A program made the position numbers and the translations under genes. From positions 1 to 5,632 of the forward strand of contig JAHZEF010000143.1 in assembly GCA_019422005.1 (NCBI GenBank): DNA of 5,632 nt, given 5' to 3'. The notes beneath the pieces were generated by a model that was not told the origin of the DNA, ran no database searches, and saw only the letters and a program-made list of their open reading frames with translations. Position 1 is the stretch's first letter; every line of letters starts with the position of its first letter. Below are positions 1-5,632 of the stretch, piece after piece. The stretch comes from Clostridiales bacterium (GTDB taxonomy: Bacteria; Bacillota; Clostridia; Oscillospirales; Oscillospiraceae).

Positions 1-651
1 ACCCTTGGTTTTCAAATAAATTACAACGGCTGCCACGCCCACGATACCCAGCGCAATAAACCACTTCGGCTTAGTCCCGCCCAGGAACATCATGGCGGCG
101 CCGGTGGCCAGAATGATCAGCGTGGCTGACAGGTGCGGTTCCAGGATCAGAAGCCCTGCAATGACGGCCAGGATCGCCACAAACGGCAGGACGCCGTATC
201 GAAACGTCTGCATCCGGTCCCGGTAAACCGAGATCATCGCAGCGAAGCAGAGCACCACCGCCAGCTTGGCGATCTCCGAAGGCTGAAAATTGATGCCGAA
301 CAGGACGATCCACCGGGTCGCGCCGCCTTCCTCCCTGCCGATCAGCGGCACCAGGATCAGCAGCAGGACGGCGCCGGCCATAATCGGCACGGACAAGGCG
401 CGCCAGATCTGATAATTCAGCCGGCTGACCACCCACATGATGGCAATTCCGGCCAGGGCGAAGCCGCCCTGGCGCGCGAAATAAGCGGTGGAATTTCCGG
501 TTTCAGAATAGGCCCGGGCATAGCTGGCGGAGAACATCATAATCACGCCGATGGCCACCAGCAGCACCGTCAGGATCAGAAAAGGAAGATCCAGCATACC
601 CCGTTCATCCAGGATTACTTTTTCTTTTGGCTGCAGTTTCTCAGATTCCAT
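1..651 (-). CDS. ftsW: FtsW/SpoVE-type SEDS peptidoglycan glycosyltransferase, N-terminal part (3' end outside window)
   Basis: This is an integral membrane polymerase of the SEDS family (FtsW/RodA/SpoVE), which joins lipid II units into glycan strands with a class B PBP partner. The visible 217 residues begin with a short charged cytoplasmic tail (about 1-17). Hydrophobic segments follow near residues 19-41, 60-78, 84-103, 126-142, 153-170, 174-192 and 196-213. Family marks are MMFSASY after the first segment, GGATRWI (109-115), FQPSEIAK (122-129) and EPHLSAT (171-177), the last at the place where many homologues read QPDLGT. The catalytic aspartate of the family lies further downstream and is not in the window. 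The ATG at 651 has a strong ribosome binding site and lies 24 nt after the mraY stop. Family membership is very secure. The choice of ftsW over spoVE or rodA rests on position in the dcw cluster, and spoVE remains possible in a spore former. Confidence 0.93.
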   Translation of the reverse strand, partial: MESEKLQPKEKVILDERGMLDLPFLILTVLLVAIGVIMMFSASYARAYSETGNSTAYFARQGGFALAGIAIMWVVSRLNYQIWRALSVPIMAGAVLLLILVPLIGREEGGATRWIVLFGINFQPSEIAKLAVVLCFAAMISVYRDRMQTFRYGVLPFVAILAVIAGLLILEPHLSATLIILATGAAMMFLGGTKPKWFIALGIVGVAAVVIYLKTKG

Positions 652-663
652 GGACCCTCCTCC
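652..663 (-). promoter_or_regulatory. Ribosome binding site of the ftsW-type gene
   Basis: The minus strand reads GGAGGAGGG at 663-655, followed by TCC and the ATG at 651. Two overlapping GGAGG-like cores lie 7 and about 4 nt before the start. The site supports this ATG over the in-frame Met at codon 19, which would remove the charged N-terminal tail. Confidence 0.75.
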
Positions 664-675
664 GGCTTCTGCCGG

Positions 676-1701
676 TCAATACCGCCCAATCACGCCAAAG
701 AACGCCGTTACGCAGCAGGCCAGAGTGATTAGGGTGAACACCGTGAAGATTTTGACCTCGCTCCAGCCGCACATTTCAAAATGGTGGTGGATCGGAGCCA
801 TTTTAAAAATTCGTTTCCCGTGGCTGATTTTAAAATATGCCACCTGAAGAATGTCAGACAGCGTTTCGATGATATAGATCAGTCCGACCAGGATCAGAAT
901 CAGCGGCATATCCATGGCAAAGGCCATGCCGCAGACCGCAGCGCCCAGGAAAAGGGAGCCGGTGTCGCCCATAAACACCTTGGCCGGATGAAAGTTATAG
1001 ACCAGGAAGCCGGCCAGCCCGCCGAACAGCGCCGCCGGAAACAGCGCCAGCGTGCTCAGGCCGCTCTCCCGGAAGATGCTCCAGATCGCCGCCGTCGCCG
1101 CAAAGAACGCCATTACAGGCATGGTCACGCCGGTGGCCAGGCCGTCAATCCCGTCGGTCAGATTGACTGCGTTCACGCAGCCGACAATCACAAACATGGC
1201 AAAGATCATATAAACAACCCAGTTGACGCTTACGGTCCGGTTCCAAAACGGGAGATACAGATCGTTGGTCAGATGCCCGCTCCAGCGCAGCAGCGCCAGA
1301 TAGCATGCCGCAGCCGCCAGCTGCAGCGCAAACTTCTGCAGGGCCGTCAGGCCGAGGTTGCGTTTTTTCTTGACTTTTACATAGTCGTCGATAAAGCCGA
1401 TCAGGCCGAACACGACGGAGAACCCCAAAACGAACAGGTGCTCGTAACGGCCCTGGAGCATCTGCTTCCAGCCGCAGGCGATCATCCCGATCGCCGCAGC
1501 CGCAATAAAGATCACGCCGCCCATGGTTGGGGTCCCCGCCTTGGTATTATGCCATTTGGGCCCAACCTCCCGGATGGACTGTCCCGCCTTCATGGCGCGC
1601 AGCAGCGGGATCACCGCCTTTCCCAGCAGCAGCGCAGCCACAAACGCAACTGCCGCGCTGAGCAGCGGCTGCCAGACTTGCTCCAATTGCAGAATGCTCA
1701 T
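676..1701 (-). CDS. mraY: Phospho-N-acetylmuramoyl-pentapeptide-transferase (MraY)
   Basis: MraY transfers phospho-MurNAc-pentapeptide from the UDP nucleotide to undecaprenyl phosphate at the inner face of the membrane, giving lipid I. The 341-residue length is somewhat shorter than the E. coli enzyme (about 360) and normal for Gram-positive forms. Signature motifs in order are GPKWHNTKAGTPTMGG (47-62), the aspartate pair in IDDYVKVKKKR (D105, D106), NLTDGIDGLATG (180-191), FMGDTGSLFLG (243-253, with D246) and the histidine triad in MAPIHHHFE (H305-H307). All expected catalytic and Mg/uridine-site residues are present. Many hydrophobic stretches agree with the known ten-helix topology. The ATG at 1701 has GGAGG at 1715-1711 with a 9-nt spacer. 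The gene starts 33 nt after murF and ends 24 nt before the ftsW-type gene, so it is probably cotranscribed and perhaps translationally linked with both. Nothing looks truncated or damaged. Confidence 0.98.
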   Translation of the reverse strand: MSILQLEQVWQPLLSAAVAFVAALLLGKAVIPLLRAMKAGQSIREVGPKWHNTKAGTPTMGGVIFIAAAAIGMIACGWKQMLQGRYEHLFVLGFSVVFGLIGFIDDYVKVKKKRNLGLTALQKFALQLAAAACYLALLRWSGHLTNDLYLPFWNRTVSVNWVVYMIFAMFVIVGCVNAVNLTDGIDGLATGVTMPVMAFFAATAAIWSIFRESGLSTLALFPAALFGGLAGFLVYNFHPAKVFMGDTGSLFLGAAVCGMAFAMDMPLILILVGLIYIIETLSDILQVAYFKISHGKRIFKMAPIHHHFEMCGWSEVKIFTVFTLITLACCVTAFFGVIGRY

Positions 1702-1734
1702 TCGAGATTTCCTCCGAAGTATGATTTGGATCGC

Positions 1735-3117
1735 TCAATCCAGCGAGTCGTCTTTCAGGAACAGCTGCAGTACCCGCTCCATCTTCATGCCGCGGCTGCC
1801 TTTAAACAGCAGCGTATCGCCCGGCTGCGCCTTGGCCTTGAGTTCGTGAATCAACTGGTCCTGTTCATCATAATACATGGCGCGGGCCGGATTCATTCCT
1901 CCGGTAACCGCTCCCGTGACCACACGGGTGGCGTTGACGCCGTAGGCAAAAATCAGATCTGCCTTGCCCACGGCCAGCCGCCCGATCCGGTAGTGCTCCG
2001 CCATGGAGCTGCTTCCCAGCTCCAGCATATCGCCCAAAACCGCGATGCGCCGGCCCTTGCTGCTCCGCTCGGCCAGAACGTTCAGCGCCGCCTCCATGGA
2101 CTCCGGGCCAGCGTTATAACAGTCTTCCAGAATGGTGTAGCCGTTCTTCTCATAAATCTTCTGCCGCATCCCGGAATTCTCAAAGGTTGCCAGGCCTGCC
2201 GCCATATTTTCCGGCGTTGCGCCGGACAGCATCGCCGCCGTAACGGCCGCCAGCGCGTTGTAAACCGTGTGCTGGCCGTTGGCCGGCACAAAAACCTCGA
2301 ACTCCTTTCCAAAGGCGGCCACGTCAAACCGGACGCCGCTGTCGTCAGTCCGGATATTGACGGCGCGCACATCACAGGAGATGTTTTCAATGCCGAAATA
2401 GTAATGCCTGAACCGCATGGTATCCCGCAGATTCCAGAGCAGCGGCTCATCGCCGTTCATCACCACCACCGCATCATCGTTCATCCCTTCCAGAATCTCC
2501 ATCTTAGCCCGGAGGATCCCTTCACGGGAGCCCAAATGTTCAATATGCATGGTCCCGATGTTCGTAAAAATCGCCATATTGGGGCGTGCAATTTTGGTCA
2601 GATAGGACATCTCCCCAAAATGGTTCATCCCAAGCTCCAAAACGGCAATTTCCGTATCCGCTTCCATATCCATAACGGACATGGGCAGCCCCAGATTGTT
2701 GTTATGGTTGCCCTCTGTCCAAACGGTTCGGAACTGGCGCTGCAGGATAGCCGCCAGCATTTCCTTCGTCGTGGTCTTGCCCACGCTGCCGGTGATTGCC
2801 AGGACCTGCGCCGGCATGGAGGCCCGATACCCCGCGGCAATGGCGCCGAACGCCAGGAGCGTATCCTCCACCTGAATCATCGGGATGCCGGACGGGGCCG
2901 GCTGCTTCGCGTTCAATACCGCGACCGCGCCGTTCTCCATGGCGCGGCGGATAAAATTGTGGCCGTCCACCCGGGCGCCGGCCAGCGGCACAAACAGCTG
3001 CCCCGGCTTCACTTCCCGGGAATCGGTCGATACGCCCGCCACTTCAATCTCATGGTACGGCGGGTCCAGTTCCCCGCCGAACCACAAGGCAATCTGCTTC
3101 AGTTTTGTCGGTTTCAT
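1735..3117 (-). CDS. murF: UDP-N-acetylmuramoyl-tripeptide--D-alanyl-D-alanine ligase (MurF)
   Basis: MurF is the cytoplasmic ATP-dependent ligase that adds D-Ala-D-Ala to UDP-MurNAc-tripeptide, completing the pentapeptide precursor used by MraY. The 460-residue protein has the usual three Mur-ligase domains. The N-terminal substrate domain carries STDSREVKPGQLF (30-42). The central ATPase domain carries the P-loop TGSVGKTTTKEM (109-120), GNHNNNLGLP (136-145), LELGMNHFGEM (160-170), TNIGTMHIEHLGS (185-197) and the KMEI lysine (K205), the position carbamylated in the family. HTVYNALAA (283-291) marks the domain junction. The C-terminal domain shows EDCYNAGPESM (331-341), LGDMLELG (361-368) and KGSRGMKME (439-447). 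The ATG at 3117 is preceded by AGGAG (3131-3127, 9-nt spacer), and an in-frame TAG at 3132-3130 rules out an earlier start. It is separated from murE by an unusually long gap for this cluster and lies 33 nt before mraY. NAGP replaces the more widespread NANP, which I take to be a lineage variant. Confidence 0.97.
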   Translation of the reverse strand: MKPTKLKQIALWFGGELDPPYHEIEVAGVSTDSREVKPGQLFVPLAGARVDGHNFIRRAMENGAVAVLNAKQPAPSGIPMIQVEDTLLAFGAIAAGYRASMPAQVLAITGSVGKTTTKEMLAAILQRQFRTVWTEGNHNNNLGLPMSVMDMEADTEIAVLELGMNHFGEMSYLTKIARPNMAIFTNIGTMHIEHLGSREGILRAKMEILEGMNDDAVVVMNGDEPLLWNLRDTMRFRHYYFGIENISCDVRAVNIRTDDSGVRFDVAAFGKEFEVFVPANGQHTVYNALAAVTAAMLSGATPENMAAGLATFENSGMRQKIYEKNGYTILEDCYNAGPESMEAALNVLAERSSKGRRIAVLGDMLELGSSSMAEHYRIGRLAVGKADLIFAYGVNATRVVTGAVTGGMNPARAMYYDEQDQLIHELKAKAQPGDTLLFKGSRGMKMERVLQLFLKDDSLD

Positions 3118-3140
3118 TTGCGTCCGCTCCTATCTCTTTC

Positions 3141-3169
3141 AGCCCGCCGCCGTTCAGCTGCAGCGGGCT
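3141..3169 (-). repeat. Inverted repeat upstream of murF (7-bp stem)
   Basis: AGCCCGC at 3169-3163 (minus strand) pairs perfectly with GCGGGCT at 3147-3141, leaving a 15-nt loop. The base of the stem ends about 9 nt before the murF AGGAG site, so the hairpin would not itself hide that site. No U-tract follows. It shares bases with the neighbouring inverted repeat at 3157-3174, so only one of the two could form at a time. Confidence 0.55.
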
Positions 3170-3174
3170 GCAGC
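3157..3174 (-). repeat. Inverted repeat GCTGCAG-CCCG-CTGCAGC, overlapping the previous one
   Basis: GCTGCAG (3174-3168) and CTGCAGC (3163-3157) form a perfect 7-bp stem with a CCCG tetraloop. The loop and one arm contain the upstream arm of the 3141-3169 hairpin, so the two structures are alternatives. Function is unknown and chance is possible in such GC-rich sequence. Confidence 0.5.
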
Positions 3175-3209
3175 AGTTCTCAGAATCCGCCCGCCGGGGC
3201 ATCTGCGCG

Positions 3210-3229
3210 GCGGAATACTCCTGTTCCGC
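3210..3229 (-). repeat. Inverted repeat GCGGAA-N8-TTCCGC in the murE-murF gap
   Basis: GCGGAA (3229-3224) and TTCCGC (3215-3210) form a perfect 6-bp stem. The 8-nt loop CAGGAGTA contains an AGGAG word, but the nearest ATG (3202) is about 15 nt beyond it, too far for normal initiation. The stem overlaps the hairpin at 3228-3247 by two bases. Confidence 0.45.
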
Positions 3230-3247
3230 GGCCCCGCTCCGGGCCGC
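3228..3247 (-). repeat. Inverted repeat GCGGCCC-N6-GGGCCGC just after murE
   Basis: GCGGCCC (3247-3241) and GGGCCGC (3234-3228) form a perfect 7-bp GC-only stem with a 6-nt loop, starting 15 nt after the murE stop. A further U-G and C-G pair could extend it. It would be a stable RNA hairpin but lacks a following U-tract, so it is not a classical terminator. Protection of the murE 3' end or mRNA processing is possible but only speculative. Confidence 0.5.
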
Positions 3248-3262
3248 AGGCCGTTCCCATGC

Positions 3263-4711
3263 TCAGTCTCCGGCCAGATAAGCGGCCACCTCTTCCCGCT
3301 CATCCAGATGCGTCTTGACCGTGCCGAGGATCTGGTAGGTCTCATGCCCTTTTCCGGCCAGGACAATAATGTCATCCTTCTGCGCGTGATCCATTGCCCA
3401 GCGGATTGCCTCGCGCCGGTTCTCAATCACCACGTAGGGCTTTTCCGTTCCCGCAAAGCCGGCAGTAATTTGCCTGATGATCTCATTGGGATCCTCCGTA
3501 CGGGGGTTGTCGGAAGTAATCACCGCCAGGTCGGAATATTCCACGCCGATCCGGCCCATGATCGGCCGTTTCATGGGATCCCGGTCCCCGCCGCAGCCGA
3601 ACACGGCAATCACCCGGCCCCTGCAGAACCCCTGTACAGCCCGCAGCACATTTTCCAGCCCATCCGGCGTGTGGGCATAGTCAATCAGAACCGTATATTC
3701 CTTTCCCGGCGTGGGCACGACCTCCACCCGGCCTTTTACGCCGCGCGCGCCGGACAGGGCCGCCGCAATCTCCGGAAGCTGCATGCCCAGCGCCGTCGCC
3801 GCGCCGATCGCCGCCAGGGCGTTGTAGACCGTAAAGCCGCCCGGGATTCCCAGCCGGATTTCCTGCTGCGCCTCCCCGGCCTTCGCAAGGAAGGATACGC
3901 GGTCGGCTTCGAGTGCAATCTGTTCCGCGTGCAGATCCGCCGCCCTGCCGCGCGCAGAGTAGGTCAGCACCGGGCAGCCGGCGTCGGAGATCATCTGCTG
4001 CGCAGCACTGTCGTCCAGGTTGATGATGCCGCGCCGGCAGCGGGTAAACAAAATCGCCTTGGCTCTCCGGTACGCCTCCATGGTTTTATGGAAGTCCAGA
4101 TGGTCCTCAGTCAGGTTGGTAAAGATCCCTGCCTCAAAGGGAATGTAGTCCACCCGATGAAGCGCCAGCGCGTGGGAGGAAACCTCCATCACAACATGGC
4201 TGCAGCCAGCTTCCCGCATACGCGCCAGAAGCCCCTGTAATTCAAAGCTTTCCGGCGTGGTATGCTCCGTCTCCAGCACTTCCTCGCCGACCATATTCTG
4301 AATGGTGCCGATCAAACCCACTTTTGCGCCCAGGCACTGCTCCAGTATGGATTTGAGCAGATAGGTCACCGTTGTCTTTCCGTTGGTGCCGGTCACGCCG
4401 ATCACCGTCATATGCTCCGCCGGATGCCCGTACCAGTTGGCGCCCACCCGGGCCAGGGCCGCCCTGGCGGATTCCACCACTGCACAGGGGACGTCCGCCT
4501 GCGGCGCATGCTCGCACAGCACGGCGCAGGCGCCCTTTTCCAGCGCCATGGGAATAAACCTGTGCCCGTCCGCCGCATACCCGGTCACTGCAACAAACAG
4601 GTCTCCCGGCTGTGTGGTGCGCGAGTCATAGCTGACGCCCCGGACCTCCAGATTCGGATCCCCATGCAGCTCACGGAGCTCCACGCCGGCCAGGACCTGT
4701 GATAATTTCAT
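3263..4711 (-). CDS. murE: UDP-N-acetylmuramoyl-L-alanyl-D-glutamate--2,6-diaminopimelate ligase (MurE)
   Basis: MurE is the cytoplasmic ATP-dependent ligase that adds the third stem-peptide residue to UDP-MurNAc-L-Ala-D-Glu. The 482-residue protein has the normal family length and all three Mur-ligase domains. Motifs include SYDSRTTQPGDLFVAV (27-42), the P-loop GVTGTNGKTTVTYLL (105-119), HTTPES (150-155), MEVSSHAL (175-182), FTNLTEDHLDFHKTMEAY (197-214) and the RRAK lysine K218, the carbamylated position. FTVYNALAA (293-301), IDYAHTPDGLENVL (343-356), FGCGGDRDPMKRP (371-383), DNPRTEDP (401-408) and AGKGHETYQ (452-460) follow. DNPR is the motif linked to meso-diaminopimelate rather than lysine specificity. 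I chose the ATG at 4711 because it has AAGGAG 9 nt upstream and begins at the usual MurE N-terminus. An ATG at 4777 would add 22 basic, unconserved residues and overlap the PBP gene by 32 nt. The start lies 34 nt after the PBP stop. Confidence 0.97.
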   Translation of the reverse strand: MKLSQVLAGVELRELHGDPNLEVRGVSYDSRTTQPGDLFVAVTGYAADGHRFIPMALEKGACAVLCEHAPQADVPCAVVESARAALARVGANWYGHPAEHMTVIGVTGTNGKTTVTYLLKSILEQCLGAKVGLIGTIQNMVGEEVLETEHTTPESFELQGLLARMREAGCSHVVMEVSSHALALHRVDYIPFEAGIFTNLTEDHLDFHKTMEAYRRAKAILFTRCRRGIINLDDSAAQQMISDAGCPVLTYSARGRAADLHAEQIALEADRVSFLAKAGEAQQEIRLGIPGGFTVYNALAAIGAATALGMQLPEIAAALSGARGVKGRVEVVPTPGKEYTVLIDYAHTPDGLENVLRAVQGFCRGRVIAVFGCGGDRDPMKRPIMGRIGVEYSDLAVITSDNPRTEDPNEIIRQITAGFAGTEKPYVVIENRREAIRWAMDHAQKDDIIVLAGKGHETYQILGTVKTHLDEREEVAAYLAGD

Positions 4712-4726
4712 ACGACCAGTCTCCTT
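4712..4726 (-). promoter_or_regulatory. Ribosome binding site that fixes the murE start
   Basis: AAGGAG at 4726-4721 (minus strand) lies 9 nt before the ATG at 4711. It is the best purine-rich site in the PBP-murE gap and supports this start over the upstream in-frame ATG at 4777. Confidence 0.75.
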
Positions 4727-4745
4727 TGCATACCCGCGGCGCGCC

Positions 4746-5632
4746 TTAATCCTGCGCGCTGTGATCGGTAAATTCAACGGTCACCGTAGTGCCGCGATTG
4801 ACCTTGGTTCCATACGGGATATCCTGATACGTCACGCTGACGGCGCTGCTGTTCTGATCCGTCCCCTTGGACTGCAGGTACAGCCCGTTGTTGACGGCCG
4901 CCTGATTGGCCTGCTGTACGCTCATGCCGGTAAAGTCCGGAACCTCAACCTGATCAGTCGGCTTTTCCGCGCCCATGTAGAGAATAATTTCAGAACTGCC
5001 CGGGACTTCCGCGTCCGGCGCCGGGATCATGTCGGTCACCACAGCGCCGTCCCCCACAACCCGGTAAGTCAGGCTCTTGTCCTTCAGCGCCGCCGAGGCC
5101 TGCGCCTCCGTCAGATTCAGCACATTCGGCACTGTCACGTTGATCTTGCTGATTTCCTCATCGGTGTAATCCGGCTCCACCCCCAGGTAGGGCAGGATAT
5201 CCGTGAAGATATCACGGACTGTGGGCGCCGCCATAATACCGCCGGAAATGTAAATGCCGGTGGAGGTGGACGGCGTATCCAGCGCCGCCAGGACAATATA
5301 TTTGGGATCGTTGATCGGCGCAACACCGATAAAGGAAACGATCTTGTCGTCCACCAGATTGCCGTTTTCATCAAAGACGTCGATCTTTTCCGACGTGCCG
5401 GTCTTGCCGCCCACCCGATATCCTACAACCTGCGCATTCTGCGCCGTGCCGGTGGTTACCACAGCCTCCATCAGTTCGCGCATGGTGGCGGACGTTTCCT
5501 CGCTGATCACCTGGCGGATCACCGTGCGTTCGTTTTTCTGCACGACGTTCCCTTCGTCGTCCACAATTTCCCCCACCACATAGGGTTCCAGCAGATAGCC
5601 GCCGTTGACCACGGCCGACACCGCGCGGACCA
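4746..5632 (-). CDS. ftsI: Class B penicillin-binding protein (FtsI/PBP2B/SpoVD type), C-terminal part with two PASTA domains (5' end outside window)
   Basis: This is the C-terminal 294 residues of a monofunctional DD-transpeptidase, which crosslinks stem peptides outside the membrane and partners a SEDS polymerase. The visible part begins inside the transpeptidase domain (VSAVVNGGYLLEPYVV) and includes the third active-site motif, KTG in VGGKTGTSEK (visible residues 76-78, at 5405-5397). The conserved SFIGVAPINDPKYIVL strand follows. The SxxK and SxN motifs, the membrane anchor and the dimerisation domain lie upstream of the window. Two PASTA domains follow at about 164-221 (VTVPNVLNLTEAQA onward) and 227-289 (VEVPDFTGMSVQQA onward). 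A 12-residue acidic stretch, DVFDENGNLVDD, sits between KTG and the next strand. Dcw-linked genes of this type in Gram-positives are called ftsI, pbpB or spoVD; the window does not separate a division from a sporulation role. The TAA stop lies 34 nt before murE. Confidence 0.93.
   Translation of the reverse strand, partial: VRAVSAVVNGGYLLEPYVVGEIVDDEGNVVQKNERTVIRQVISEETSATMRELMEAVVTTGTAQNAQVVGYRVGGKTGTSEKIDVFDENGNLVDDKIVSFIGVAPINDPKYIVLAALDTPSTSTGIYISGGIMAAPTVRDIFTDILPYLGVEPDYTDEEISKINVTVPNVLNLTEAQASAALKDKSLTYRVVGDGAVVTDMIPAPDAEVPGSSEIILYMGAEKPTDQVEVPDFTGMSVQQANQAAVNNGLYLQSKGTDQNSSAVSVTYQDIPYGTKVNRGTTVTVEFTDHSAQD

Larger units (their letters stand above)
3118..3262 (-). other. GC-rich murE-murF intergenic region with several inverted repeats
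   Basis: This 145-nt gap is the longest in the window; the other three are 24-34 nt. It contains the murF ribosome binding site at its downstream end and a cluster of inverted repeats listed separately. There is no T-run after any hairpin, so I do not call an intrinsic terminator. I see no clear -10/-35 pair on the minus strand. A 26-codon open frame (3260-3180) is present but not convincing as a gene. Confidence 0.6.

Noticed and set aside
71..436. A 121-codon minus-strand frame inside the ftsW-type gene
   Set aside because: It is a different frame from the one encoding the conserved membrane protein. It is Arg/Asp/Gly-rich with no family resemblance.
3141..3247. Intrinsic terminator between murE and murF
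   Set aside because: Hairpins are present, but none is followed by a run of T on the minus strand. Termination here would separate murE from the rest of the pathway genes.
3054..3262. Extension of MurE through its TGA stop (the frame stays open well into murF)
   Set aside because: MurE is already full length at 482 residues with a normal end. The open frame is expected by chance in GC-rich sequence, and it encodes nothing recognisable.
781..3318. An 845-codon open frame on the plus strand, antisense to mraY and murF
   Set aside because: It runs codon-for-codon opposite two clearly real genes, has an unnatural His/Arg/Gln-rich composition and no recognisable domain. It is explained by the lack of TTA, CTA and TCA codons in the sense genes.
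2885..4240. A 451-codon open frame on the plus strand, mostly antisense to murE
   Set aside because: It is in register with murE codons and reflects the same codon bias. Its sequence is compositionally odd and it has no good ribosome binding site.
3263..4777. A longer murE reading frame starting at the ATG at 4777
   Set aside because: It would add 22 unconserved basic residues and overlap the PBP gene. The ATG at 4711 has a good ribosome binding site and matches the usual MurE N-terminus.

Overview
The window is a stretch of the peptidoglycan-synthesis part of a division and cell wall (dcw) cluster. All genes lie on the minus strand, so transcription runs from high to low coordinates. In that order they are: the C-terminal part of a class B penicillin-binding protein with two PASTA domains (5632 to 4746, entering from the right edge), murE (4711 to 3263), murF (3117 to 1735), mraY (1701 to 676) and the N-terminal 217 codons of an ftsW/spoVE-type gene (651 to 1, running off the left edge). 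This PBP-murE-murF-mraY-ftsW order is the one known from many Gram-positive bacteria.

The organism looks like a GC-rich member of the Firmicutes, most likely of the class Clostridia (perhaps Oscillospirales). This is inferred from the gene order, the PASTA-bearing PBP, Clostridia-like sequence variants in MurF and FtsW, and purine-rich Shine-Dalgarno sites before every gene. MurE carries the DNPR motif of meso-diaminopimelate-adding enzymes, so the peptidoglycan is predicted to be of the meso-DAP type. The sequence alone does not fix the genus.

The gaps are short (34, 145, 33 and 24 nt). No promoter-like or terminator-like sequence is visible in them, so the genes are probably cotranscribed from a promoter outside the window. 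MurE adds the third residue of the stem peptide, MurF adds D-Ala-D-Ala, MraY moves the phospho-MurNAc-pentapeptide onto the undecaprenyl carrier to form lipid I, and the FtsW-type polymerase together with the class B PBP polymerises and crosslinks lipid II into the wall. MurG, which makes lipid II, would be expected just beyond the left edge.

The one stretch not explained by genes is the 145-nt murE-murF gap. It is GC-rich and holds several inverted repeats, two pairs of which overlap and so cannot form together, plus a possible 26-codon ORF that is probably fortuitous. Nothing here looks like a mobile element, CRISPR array, RNA gene or undescribed system. The plus strand has long open frames, but these are mirror images of the real genes and result from avoidance of TTA, CTA and TCA codons.
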